Shown here piece after piece: positions 58,801-64,000 of a stretch of 64,000 nt of DNA (position 1 is the stretch's first letter; the number at the start of each line of letters is the position of its first letter). The DNA comes from Serripes groenlandicus (taxonomy: Eukaryota > Mollusca > Bivalvia > Cardiida > Cardiidae): assembly GCA_031761405.1 (NCBI GenBank), contig JASEVX010000017.1:12162043-12226042 (forward strand). The letters are read 5' to 3'. A model generated the notes under the pieces. That model saw only the letters and a list, made by a program, of their open reading frames with translations, was not told where the DNA came from and did no database searches. The translations under genes and the position numbers were made by a program.

Positions 58801-61205
58801 CAATATATTTAGTTTATTAAAACGACGAAAAACACCAGACGAACTGTAAAGTGTAATGATTGTTTAATTTCAGACACCCCTATTTCTGGGGCCAGGAGAA
58901 ACAGTTACGATTTATAATTATAGCAGGAAGTGACGTCCTTCGTGACGTTAAGGCAGGGTAAGTAAGGTTTATCCGAAAAATATATTTTAATCTCCTTTTT
59001 TATTATTAAAATGATACGTACGTGTATTTCTTTTATTTTTAAGTTTTGCTTAACATGGACACCGAGAAAGGGAAAATAGTCCTACAACATACATAATGTG
59101 ATACGATAGCTGAGATGCGAGCGCTCAAACATCTACGGTGTTTACATAAAGAAGCTTATGGTCTATATCTTACAATTAATTGATTAAAACTACATATTAC
59201 TTCCGGTCAAATTCACCTAAAAAATAAGTGTACATACTATGAAATCTTTTCACCTGAAGTCGTGCTTTTATATATGCCTAGCTCTGCTGGTTATCTGAGC
59301 ACATGGCTTTAAAAGCGTCCATTTGCGCATCAGAAGATTGACCCAATCGGTACTCTTTGCGCATTAGTTTTACCGGGTAATCTGAGCACATGGCTTTAAA
59401 AGCGTCCATTTGCGCATCAGAAGATTGACCCAATCGGTACTCTTTGCTCATTAGTTTTACCGAGTTTCAAGGAGTTTCTGACAAACGATATTCATTTGCA
59501 TGATATTACATGAAAGCGCAGGCAGATATTTATCAACACTTTTCAAAGATGCGTTTATGTTGTTTTTCCGGAGCCCAGCTCATATATTATATGTTGTGTT
59601 TCATAAACAGGGTACCAATGAGTGGCGCTGTAAAGGAGTCCATGATCAGTATTATTGGTACATCACCCTGTCATCTGAAAATCGTTAACTGGGTAAGTAC
59701 TGGCCTTTACTTGTTCTACCTCCGAAGGTCGTATTACGTTATGGTCGTTGTCCGTCTGTCCGTCTGTCCGTCCGCTGTTAGAACTATGTATGCACGTTAC
59801 TCCCACTGCAATGTTCCAGGGATTTGAGTGAAACTTCTTATATGTCAACTATGAAGTGTAGAAATGCGTAACATATAGAGTGCTAGTCCCATATGTTTCA
59901 CTTCCATAATCCGTTCTATGTTGATTAAAAGACACAGTGAGAAAAGTTGAATTAGCTTTGGTTACCAATTTCTCATTATCAAACATTGTTTTCAAATGTC
60001 TGCATGGACGTCAAATGTCTGCATGGACGTCGAATGTTATGCATGGACGTCAAATGGCTGCATGGACGTCAAATGCCTGCATGGACATCGAATGCTCTGC
60101 ATGAACGTCAAATGCTCTGCATGAACGTCGAATGCTCTGCATGAACGTCAAATGTCTGCATGTACGTCAACTGTCTGCATGTACGTCCAAATGTCTGCAT
60201 GGACGTCAAATGTCGTCAGTACTTTGGAAAAGTATAAGAGGGCTATAACGACAGTTCGTTTGGTTTTTACAGTAATACACATTGTAGACCCCGAAGAGTT
60301 TATTTTTTTCAGATGCCCGAAGTTGAACCCGTAGTGTTGCGAGAGATGAAAACGCACCGCCAGTACAAAAACAATGTAGTAGAACTCGTATTGTTTGTCT
60401 ATAACTGCTGCACGCACTTCGAAACGCTGTAAGTTATTAATCTCGTTTTGTTCGTCTATAACTGCTGCACGCACTTCCAAACACTGTAAGTTATTAGTCT
60501 TGTTTGTCTATAATTGCTGCACGCACTTCGAAACACTGTAAGTTATTAATTACATAACAATGATAATTCTGTTAAGTGAAAACCATTATTCCTATATCTA
60601 TCAGTAACTTTGACTCCCTTGTGGCATCGGGTGTGTTATCTGACAACAAGTTCAGAACCTTTCAATATCGTGTTCCGTCTGACGGCATAACAGGAAATAA
60701 TCACCCAATCAAAGCAAGGTTTTAGCTAATAATCGCCTAACGATTGTATAACATGAACTTAGTCTTTATTTATTTGTATAGAGTATGGTTATTTACAGAA
60801 AGGTTGGTATGAAGCACACTTTTTATCAGCAGTGAAACCTCTCACCCACCTGCAGACGCATTTTTACCCATCTGCTGCGACAACTTTTGACAACATTGTG
60901 GCAAAAGAAGAATTTCCTTATGATGTGCAATTTCTTATTGTGTCACAATGTTAATAACTCTTTTCAAAATTATACTTTCAAATTATTAAGACATTCCGTA
61001 TCTATGTCAAGTCATCTACTGCAAAATTGTTTTATGTATCAAGCAATTTTGAAACCTTTATTTTAGTTCCGAGACAGCAAGGGAGATAATTGAAGAACCA
61101 TGCAAGTATTTCCTTACCAAGTTCCCTACCCTGTTTATGACTGTGTACCGAGCTGTTCGAACATCCAGCAGGGCGGAGAGGACTTGCTATAAGGCTTTTT
61201 GGTGA
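37513..61205 (+). CDS. RNase L-like protein: ankyrin repeats, long disordered insert, pseudokinase and KEN ribonuclease domain (16 exons)
   Basis: Joined exons: 37513-37842, 39010-39228, 40155-40262, 41630-41728, 42305-42406, 43344-43448, 43930-47129, 48803-48950, 51744-51941, 53632-53734, 56573-56643, 57927-58120, 58874-58957, 59611-59692, 60313-60428, 61067-61205. All introns are GT-AG and every junction phase agrees, giving 5,298 nt (1,765 residues plus stop). Domains by residue: basic N-terminus 1-110, ankyrin repeats about 150-315, globular part 322-510 then polar insert to about 1380, kinase fold 1388-1625, KEN domain 1626-1765. Ankyrin + kinase + KEN defines vertebrate RNase L, an RNA-cleaving enzyme activated by 2-5A; kinase-KEN alone is also IRE1. 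A 1,066-residue insert is not found in RNase L (about 740 residues). The ATP-site and catalytic-loop residues are substituted and one KEN catalytic residue is changed, so activity is uncertain. Family assignment is strong; the antiviral role is inferred. Confidence 0.85.
38097..38314 (+). mobile_element. tRNA-derived V-SINE (RUDI-like), complete
   Basis: A box GTCGAGTCGTTAGCG, B box GGTTCGATCCC (38152-38162), body TAGCCTAGTACTAGTTTG, and core/tail GATATAACTGAAATAATG then TTGAAAGCGGCGTAAAACCC. In intron 1. RUDI is described as a molluscan V-SINE. Confidence 0.82.
38791..38967. mobile_element. Family B foldback MITE, truncated
   Basis: Left end ATGAGTCGCCCCGCGAGAAA, interior CTCCTGTGGATTTTTTGTTT. 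The right third is missing compared with 41034-41302. Confidence 0.7.
39010..39228 (+). CDS. Exon 2: first ankyrin repeat
   Basis: Phase 0 to phase 0, residues 111-183. It follows a TTACAG acceptor and ends at GTAAGT. The second half is a textbook ankyrin repeat: GSTPLHLAIRAKQLDVV then KVLLQNGADLHFTDN, with the TPLH turn, the VVKVLL helix and the GAD loop. The first half (YVTAAIDSVEKMQYYFG) may be a degenerate capping repeat. Confidence 0.85.
39820..39869 (-). mobile_element. SINE tail fragment
   Basis: Reverse complement of the GATATGTTGTTGAAGG...GGCGTAAAACTCAAC core. Confidence 0.55.
39962..39989. repeat. Interstitial telomere-like run (CCCTAA)4
   Basis: Four CCCTAA-type units (CTAACCCTAACCCTAACCC) inside intron 2. 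TTAGGG is the telomere repeat of molluscs and vertebrates. Confidence 0.85.
40078..40135 (+). repeat. (CAT)n microsatellite
   Basis: Imperfect CAT/ATC trinucleotide run of about 55 bases. Confidence 0.85.
40155..40262 (+). CDS. Exon 3: degenerate ankyrin repeat
   Basis: It lies between a TATTTTCAG acceptor and a GTAAGC donor, phase 0 to 0, 36 codons (residues 184-219), one repeat length. It reads GENVLMRAIRSTDANMV and ends in DINHTN, matching the ankyrin pattern weakly (Gly-x-x-x-Leu, Ala at the helix, terminal D-x-N). It has no start codon and is shorter than common ORF cut-offs. It was found from splice signals and phase, so is less certain than exons 2 and 4. Confidence 0.7.
40437..40550 (+). 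repeat. Minisatellite with (TA)n cores
   Basis: About three units of ACACGCAATTTAGTCCTATA with TATATATA stretches. Confidence 0.7.
40793..40996. mobile_element. Family A MITE, CCCACATAC subtype (intron 3)
   Basis: TTAACCCTTTCCC to GGGAAAGGGTTTAA. Confidence 0.75.
41034..41302. mobile_element. Family B foldback MITE, complete
   Basis: Long inverted ends ATGAGCCGTCCCGCGAGAAA and TTTCTCGCGGGACGGTTCAT, with an inner palindrome CAGTCTGCGCAGTCCGCGC. Lies in intron 3. Confidence 0.82.
41316..41540. mobile_element. Decayed family A MITE
   Basis: TTAACCATTTAACAATG start, GTCGTCTGCTGCATATTTG near the end. Confidence 0.55.
41630..41728 (+). CDS. Exon 4: canonical 33-residue ankyrin repeat
   Basis: Exactly 33 codons (residues 220-252), phase 0 to 0. 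Sequence DGVSALHIAAMQKWECC then LSFLLQNKADPNIQDK fits the ankyrin consensus throughout. The donor GTGGTA is weak. The acceptor is part of a perfect 19 bp tandem duplication (41596-41614 and 41615-41633), so a second identical CAG lies 19 nt upstream and its use would shift the frame. Confidence 0.85.
41815..42044. mobile_element. Diverged family A MITE with a private GTTGGAAAGGG right end
   Basis: The right end reads TATATGTTGGAAAGGGTTAT, a variant seen elsewhere only in the neighbouring copy at 42061. Confidence 0.7.
42061..42290 (-). mobile_element. Family A MITE just upstream of exon 5
   Basis: 230 bp; left end normal, right end identical to that of the preceding copy, followed by the same 15-20 bases and then exon 5. 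Confidence 0.82.
42305..42406 (+). CDS. Exon 5: ankyrin repeat abutting a MITE
   Basis: 34 codons (residues 253-286), phase 0 to 0, ending at GTAAGT. It reads GSTPLMIAASNGDTKMA then ENLLRAGAEVIIEDV, a clear ankyrin repeat. The acceptor ...TTACAG is only 15 nt from the end of a family A MITE. The whole acceptor segment is duplicated upstream of that MITE (see findings). Confidence 0.85.
42581..42818. mobile_element. Family C MITE (GAGGGCTTGGCGTGAAACGG ends), intron 5
   Basis: Inverted termini GGCGTGAAACGGTTGT / ACAACCGTTTCACGCC, with an inner palindrome GCCATTGCTC...GAGCAATGGC and flanking CATTGTTTAC arms. About 240 bp. Confidence 0.8.
43344..43448 (+). CDS. Exon 6: last ankyrin-like repeat
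   Basis: 35 codons (residues 287-321), phase 0 to 0, acceptor GATTTCAG, donor GTAAAC. It reads EGFTCIFKAFHKKQTEMV then KYLLRQITEEEKELFIK: the ankyrin helix pair is recognisable but the loop is replaced by a charged tail. It probably caps the ankyrin stack. Confidence 0.8.
43930..47129 (+). CDS. Exon 7: giant exon with helical region and long disordered insert
   Basis: 3,200 nt, residues 322-1387. Phase 0 entry at GCAAG and phase 2 exit at CAG/GTATCC, so the frame runs into the kinase exon. Residues 322-510 look globular and helical (for example WIKKHYLSVSEYINFFKKEN). A highly charged, probably coiled or nuclear-localising stretch follows at about 515-555 (KERLVKKKQKKKLKRQ). The remainder is polar and acidic, with two FPTL motifs (about 618 and 732) flanking KARWADIAK (about 690). 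A second helical patch precedes the kinase (LVHRLQVMQLAERQEYIDKS). I do not recognise a named domain. An open frame over 3.1 kb in AT-rich DNA is strong evidence of coding. Confidence 0.85.
47324..47374. repeat. Half of a family D hairpin (intron 7)
   Basis: AGTGAGACGATTCTGTTGAA then ACCCACAACATAGGATTTGG; the first arm is missing. Confidence 0.6.
48068..48297 (+). mobile_element. Family A MITE, full length (intron 7)
   Basis: Textbook copy, TTAACCCTTTCCC to GGGAAAGGGTTAA, centre GAGCAATTTC. Confidence 0.88.
48428..48450. repeat. Poly(G) tract
   Basis: An uninterrupted run of over 20 G, able to form quadruplex structures and prone to sequencing length error. Confidence 0.85.
48803..48950 (+). 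CDS. Exon 8: kinase N-lobe (glycine loop and beta 3)
   Basis: It enters in phase 2, completing an Arg codon with exon 7, and ends in phase 0 at GTAGGT. Joined sequence STVLGFLTDGTEVAIRIIDG matches the N-lobe of IRE1/RNase L kinases. The invariant beta 3 Lys of VAxK is Arg here (residue 1406). A later CTACAG acceptor is possible but would break the phase. Confidence 0.85.
48951..51743. other. Intron 8, no further exon seen
   Basis: It contains a decayed MITE (about 49015-49100), a (GAT)n run (50696-50720) and two tRNA-like fragments: GAGTTCGAGTC near 50509, and the minus-strand TTAGCTCAGTCGGTTGAGC at about 50915-50933. The latter has an A box but no complete tRNA fold. Confidence 0.5.
51744..51941 (+). 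CDS. Exon 9: kinase hinge, helix E and first half of catalytic loop
   Basis: 66 codons (1438-1503), phase 0 to 0. FYYMALDLYEDTITDHLV is the hinge and helix D region typical of IRE1-like kinases. QLLRGLESLHQSCLMVHGEL is helix E and the catalytic loop. The HRD motif is HGE (1499-1501), so the catalytic Asp is Glu. The following Lys is Arg. Confidence 0.88.
52069..52316. mobile_element. Family C MITE, complete (intron 9)
   Basis: CGAGGGCTTGGCGTGAAACG to CGTTTCACGCCAAGCCCTCG, near-perfect ends. It sits beside a minus-strand SINE tail fragment (52033-52060). Confidence 0.85.
52622..52827 (+). mobile_element. tRNA-derived V-SINE (intron 9)
   Basis: A box TGGTCGAGTGGTTAGCG, B box GGTTCGATCCC, TAGCCTAGTACTGGTTTG body; tail diverged (GATGCGCCATAAAAC). 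Confidence 0.8.
52850..53032. mobile_element. Diverged family A MITE
   Basis: GTCGTCTGCTGCAAATGCGTC and GTGGGAAAGGGG mark the right end. Confidence 0.6.
53156..53390 (-). mobile_element. Family A MITE, full length (intron 9)
   Basis: TTAACCCTTTCCCTCATACG to GAGGGAAAGGGTTAA. Confidence 0.86.
53632..53734 (+). CDS. Exon 10: catalytic loop end and DFG region
   Basis: It starts in phase 0 with PDNVVVDTEGNIRI, continuing the catalytic loop as LR-PDN, and leaves in phase 1 at GTAAGT. The metal-binding DFG motif is replaced by GYG (1519-1521). With the HGE loop and the beta 3 Arg this predicts a pseudokinase. The vertebrate RNase L kinase is likewise catalytically inactive but still binds nucleotide. 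Confidence 0.85.
54062..56240 (+). repeat. Satellite array, about 30 units of 70-71 bp, in intron 10
   Basis: Consensus pieces: AACAGATAAGGTCTTGTTGC, ATCCACGTTCTGAGTCGTAT, TCAGAGTGACGGAACACACC, GAGTCACATAA. Variants (ACGGCAGATAAGG against AAACAGATAAGG; TGTGTTG against GAGTCGT) alternate, suggesting higher-order expansion. One unit near 54841-54880 is partially duplicated. Short ORFs on the minus strand are repeat artefacts. Confidence 0.9.
56573..56643 (+). CDS. Exon 11: activation segment with APE motif
   Basis: 71 nt, phase 1 to 0. EDKCWLAPEVLVHKQKVS then FKSDIW covers the APE motif (1544-1546) and the SDIW start of helix F, both conserved in the kinase fold. The preceding intron (53735-56572) carries the 2.2 kb satellite. 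Confidence 0.87.
56940..57190. mobile_element. Decayed family A MITE (intron 11)
   Basis: Recognisable by CCATTTCCCTGTTATAG, GCAGACACATTTTGAAAAC and ACGAGCATATCTTTC only. Confidence 0.45.
57370..57820. repeat. Cluster of direct and inverted 'GCAAAAACAGGTTAAGTGC' motifs
   Basis: TGCAAAAACAGGTTAAGTG and its reverse complement CACTTAACCTGTTTTTGC occur in both orientations at least seven times, so this intron segment can form hairpins. Confidence 0.7.
57927..58120 (+). CDS. Exon 12: kinase C-lobe
   Basis: 194 nt, phase 0 to 2. VAGMLIYYILSDGKNPFG matches helix F and the HPFG-type loop of IRE1/RNase L. ERPCISEALK is the conserved Arg-Pro segment just before the KEN domain. Acceptor TATCAG, donor GTAAGA. 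Confidence 0.87.
58121..58873. other. Intron 12, no element recognised
   Basis: AT-rich with no MITE, SINE or array that I can support. Confidence 0.4.
58874..58957 (+). CDS. Exon 13: kinase-KEN junction
   Basis: 84 nt, phase 2 to 2. HPYFWGQEKQLRFIIIAGSD is the hallmark opening of the KEN domain, with the His-Pro-x-Phe-Trp box found in all IRE1 and RNase L proteins. This short exon is the best single diagnostic of the family in the window. Confidence 0.9.
59290..59465 (+). repeat. Tandem duplication of 87 bp (intron 13)
   Basis: TATCTGAGCACATGGCTTTA...CTTTGCGCATTAGTTTTACC occurs twice with very few differences. Confidence 0.85.
59611..59692 (+). CDS. Exon 14: KEN domain helices 2-3
   Basis: 82 nt, phase 2 to 0, acceptor ATAAACAG, donor GTAAGT. 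It encodes VPMSGAVKESMISIIG and ends in KIVNW; this Trp (1681) sits 18 residues before the conserved KEN Tyr, the same spacing as in IRE1. Confidence 0.82.
59998..60205 (+). repeat. 19-20 bp minisatellite (intron 14)
   Basis: About ten units of ATGTCTGCATGGACGTCAA; each contains GACGTC, the same core found in the promoter. Confidence 0.85.
60313..60428 (+). CDS. Exon 15: KEN catalytic helix
   Basis: 116 nt, phase 0 to 2. HRQYKNNVVELVLFVYNCCT then HFETL aligns with the KEN active-site helix. Tyr1699, Asn1712 and His1716 are kept, but the catalytic Arg that precedes the Asn in both IRE1 and RNase L is Tyr1711. The last part of the exon and its donor are repeated three times in tandem (donors at 60429, 60486, 60538). 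Use of donor 2 or 3 meets an in-frame TAA immediately, so only donor 1 gives a full KEN domain. Confidence 0.85.
60380..60545 (+). repeat. Triplication of the exon 15 end and its splice donor
   Basis: Units of 57 and 52 bp each contain TGCTGCACGCACTTC and CTGTAAGTTATTA. Only the first belongs to the frame-preserving exon. Confidence 0.85.
60838..61040. mobile_element. Decayed family A MITE (intron 15)
   Basis: CTGCGACAACTTTTGACAAC, GGCAAAAGAAG and ACTGCAAAATTGTTTTATG match the family order; both termini are lost. Confidence 0.5.
61067..61205 (+). CDS. Exon 16: KEN domain C-terminus and stop
   Basis: It completes a Leu codon from exon 15 and runs to TGA at 61203. CKYFLTKFPTLFMTVYRAVR is the conserved KEN C-terminal motif (YF..KFP.L....YR). 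The protein ends 15 residues later, close to where IRE1 ends and without the extra tail of mammalian RNase L. Confidence 0.88.
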
Positions 61206-61560
61206 TCAGATCAAATCAGTTGAGCAATCACTATAAATTATGTAGCCGTTAATATATAGATATGAAAGTATTTATGATAATCTTGTGATAACCATTAGTT
61301 GATATATTGGACTTAAACTAATCATGGAAAGTAATTGATTATTAGGGAAGACTTTTGATGTGTATGACATTTTTTTTGATATAATAATTTTACATATATA
61401 TGACTTAAATAGTTTGATATTAATATTACTTTAAATAAGCATTTTTAAGATTTTTTTTTTCCAATTTTTGTTTTATAAAGGGTTTTACGGACAATGAATA
61501 GTTTATGACATATATTTATAATAAAACTTGAATTTAGCATAATTATATTGAATAAAAAAA
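61206..61560 (+). other. Probable 3' UTR with poly(A) signals
   Basis: AT-rich sequence after the stop codon. AATAAA occurs at 61551-61556 and ATAATAAAA near 61519, either of which could direct cleavage. No other gene is seen up to the SINE at 61783. Confidence 0.55.
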
Positions 61561-61782
61561 TGTTTCTATTAAAGCAGTCTATGTTAAATGCTTTTCTTGC
61601 CAATGCTTATCAATTATAATCTCTTATACAAAGATCCGAATGTTTGTTCAGCAAGAATTACATTTGTTGTGTGACTTATTAAAAGGATAGTACGTGATAA
61701 TTTTGAAAGAGTCCCCAAAACACCTATTCTGATGAAACAAAGATGCCCTCTAGTTTTACACAACAGTGTTGATTTACACGAG

Positions 61783-61945
61783 ATGCCGTGGTCTAATGGT
61801 TACCGTCCCAGGTTCGATCCCGAATCTAATTAGTCATGTTGGAGTGCTCTTGGGAACGTCATAATTAGTAGCCTAGTATTGGTTTGTTAACCCAGGTATC
61901 ATGAATAAGTGAACTGTCGCCGTGATATAATTGAACTAATGTAGA
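61783..61945 (+). mobile_element. tRNA-derived V-SINE
   Basis: A box CGTGGTCTAATGGTTACCG, B box GGTTCGATCCC, body TAGCCTAGTATTGGTTTG and core GATATAATTGAACTAATG. Confidence 0.75.
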
Positions 61946-62850
61946 ACACGGCTGAGATGCCTGACCGCAATATTAATAAGACCCCGTATCCCGAGACGCG
62001 GCTCATGTATATATATACAACTTGGTTCTAGTTTTGGAATGACATCATTGGATCACGTGAGTCCTACATTAGAGCGGTGTTCCATGAAAACCAACCTAAG
62101 TGTAATTATTACACGTGTGGAACCAGACGCCCGCCTGCCAGCCATGCTAACGGATTCAAATGAGTACTGCTCTACAGAAGTTTCTCGACTAATTGGCATC
62201 AGCCGATTAATGTGCGATGAGGTTTTAAGTCCGAGTTAAAAGTAACTCGATGCCCGCTAGGAGTGCCGAAGGATTCCGGCCGAAAATGCCTAGAAATTCG
62301 CCGCAAACTACTCGCAATTCTACTGCAAGGTAATTGTGACTTGAGTTAAGCTATACTAGGTAGGCTACGTTTTTAATTCATAAATATGCTTTTGATAACA
62401 AAATATAAAGGTTGATATCCATATCTCTATGTGCAGACATAAAGCATATTCCTGTAAGCATTTTCTTCGCCCTTGATGATCTTCAGTCGGACTTCACGAG
62501 GCCAATAATTGATGCGCTGGTTGATATGGATCTTCACTGGTCTCAAGTACCGTAATGTTGGTTTTCGTATAGTGCACCGCCAATTTCTACAGCAGAGTTG
62601 ACTTCGATATCGGTATATCTATTTGAGTTTCGTCGCAGAAAAGTTGGCCTCATGTTATAGCTCAAAACAAAGCGACGCTATTTAGCTCAGCTCCAAGAAT
62701 CATTTCAACCAATTATAGTGTGTAGTGGTTAGAGTATGAGCCTAGGGTTCGATCCCAAAGCGAGTCATGCAGAACACCTTATATATTTGAAAAAAAAGTT
62801 TAGTTGTGACAATTTCTCCTCGAAATGTATCGCATCGGTTGTGTTGTGAT
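61946..62850. other. Unassigned intergenic DNA
   Basis: A 66-codon ORF at 62039-62239 has no family or splice support. A tRNA-like head with GTGTAGTGGTTAGAGTATG and GGTTCGATCCC lies at 62718-62757, probably another SINE fragment. Confidence 0.4.
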
Positions 62851-62857
62851 ATATTGC

Positions 62858-63069
62858 CCGCCTCGGGTGCGGGAGGTCGATCCCCGGCTTGGTCATACCA
62901 AATACTTTGAAAATGGTAGTAATGGCTGCCTTATTGGGCGTTCAGGGTTGTGGGGTTAGCATTACGACTGACTGGATGGTGTCAGGATAAATATACACGT
63001 AGTACTGGTATATTTACCAGGAAACGCCGTGATATAACTTAACACTTGTTGAAAGCGGCGTAAATCACC
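62858..63069 (+). mobile_element. tRNA-derived SINE, same type as 1782-2025
   Basis: B-box-like GGTCGATCCCC, GGTCATACCAAATACTTTG, GTGTCAGGATAAATATACAC and core GATATAACTTAACACTTG then TTGAAAGCGGCGTAAA. Confidence 0.72.
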
Positions 63070-63220
63070 AAAAAAATCAATCAAATAATCCTTCAAATGT
63101 CTAAATATATTTTGATTTGTGAACACCAAAACAATCGTAAATCGTAGCAGATCTAATGACTTCGCTGTGCGTATATTGGACTGAGTACACCATCTAAAAG
63201 GTGGCCTAGAATTATCTCTA

Positions 63221-63486
63221 TATGAGCCACCCTGCGATAAAACCAACATTGTGGACTCTGCGTAAAGTATCGACCCGGATCACGCATGCCGCGCAGGCTT
63301 ACCAAGATAAACGATTTTCATCTCCTGTGGATTTTCTGTTTCAGGAAGCATTACTCTATACCTCTATCCTCCTGAGACGGAATGTGTCGGCCCGGATCAG
63401 TCTGCGCGGACTGCACAGGCTGATCTGGGTCGAGACATTACGCAGAGGCCATAATGTTGGTTTTTTATCGCGGGATGGTTTATATA
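63221..63486. mobile_element. Family B foldback MITE, complete
   Basis: Inverted ends TATGAGCCACCCTGCGATAA and TTATCGCGGGATGGTTTATA; interior with TCAGTCTGCGCGGACTGC. Confidence 0.8.
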
Positions 63487-64000
63487 TTCACCAGCAGGTG
63501 CTCGCTTTTGTCCCATTGAAATCGTACTATACAACCGACACCCGGTTCTGCTATCAAACTGTTTACTTTACAATCAGAACACTCAACCATCACCCCTTCT
63601 CTTTCTCGTTTATTTACAGGTTATCTCCCTTGTAGATACCTAATAATTTTGAAGGCGACAATTTGATTGGAGGAAAACGCAAAGGTCAATCTGATAGGCA
63701 GTCATTAGATATTTACGAGCGCTTACTGCTGCAGCGAAGATAAGGTCTTGTTTGGATTAGATTGTCACCGAAACAAGCAACAATTGTCTAGATTACATAC
63801 CTAAATCAGTACGAATTACACAAAAAACACTGATAAATTGTAAAAATTTAATCTATAAGTATAACTGTTGCAGAATATCGGCAACACTATCGAAATATTC
63901 TCATCCTTTAACAATTTAAAGAAGTGGGAAACAAGTGTGTTTAAAAACATGTATAGAAGCAACCAGAGCCTGTAAGTATGGTTAATTATTAGTCCCGAGC
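63487..64000. other. Unassigned sequence at window end
   Basis: No supported gene or repeat; ORFs into this part begin inside the foldback MITE. Confidence 0.4.

Noticed and set aside
60605..60720. Possible extra KEN exon (NFDSLVASGVLSDNKF)
   Set aside because: Exon 15 joins exon 16 in phase and the result aligns with KEN domains without it.
354..61040. CRISPR-like or regulatory array from the regularly recurring 230 bp units
   Set aside because: The units are dispersed, inverted and TTAA-bounded, which fits transposition and not an array.

Overview
This is invertebrate nuclear DNA, most likely from a marine bivalve. The support is AT-rich sequence with long introns, tRNA-headed SINEs that end in a V-SINE/RUDI-like core (known to be widespread in molluscs), and repeat arrays of a style familiar from clam and oyster genomes. 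No bacterial operons, rRNA genes, CRISPR arrays or intact transposase genes are visible. The species is inferred only to this level.

Bases 1-37,000 are mostly nested repeats. The main component is a very dense family of short non-autonomous DNA elements, called family A here. Copies are about 200-235 bp, bounded by TTAA, with termini reading inward as CCCTTTCCC, which is the signature of piggyBac-type MITEs. I count about 60 full, split or decayed copies in 64 kb. Among them lie arrays of long bivalve repeats (2.1-2.5, 4.4-4.8, 6.0-7.1, 7.3-9.0 and 10.2-13.1 kb), tRNA-derived SINEs, hairpin elements, a GC-rich block at 21.0-22.45 kb with long G and C tracts, and minisatellites at 24.4 and 28.8 kb. 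Only weak isolated exon-like stretches are seen here.

Bases 37,513-61,205 hold one plus-strand gene that I could assemble as 16 exons. All junction phases match, the coding length is 5,298 nt, and the product is 1,765 residues. The order is a basic/polar N-terminus, about five ankyrin repeats (roughly one per exon, all phase 0), a very large single exon encoding about 1,066 residues with mostly polar, low-complexity sequence, then a protein-kinase-like domain and a C-terminal KEN ribonuclease domain. Ankyrin + kinase + KEN is the architecture of vertebrate RNase L, the effector of the 2-5A antiviral pathway, and the kinase-KEN pair is shared with IRE1. The kinase lacks several catalytic residues, and the KEN domain keeps the Asn and His but has Tyr where the catalytic Arg normally sits. 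Three GACGTC cores, one a perfect CRE, lie just upstream of exon 1.

Introns of this gene are loaded with repeats: family A MITEs, two other MITE families, SINEs, an interstitial telomere-like run at 39.96 kb, a satellite of about 70 bp units spanning 2.2 kb inside the kinase domain at 54.06-56.24 kb, and a 20 bp minisatellite at 60.0 kb. Several local duplications copy splice sites (exons 4, 5 and 15). Bases 61,206-64,000 contain the 3' UTR with poly(A) signals, further SINEs and a foldback MITE.
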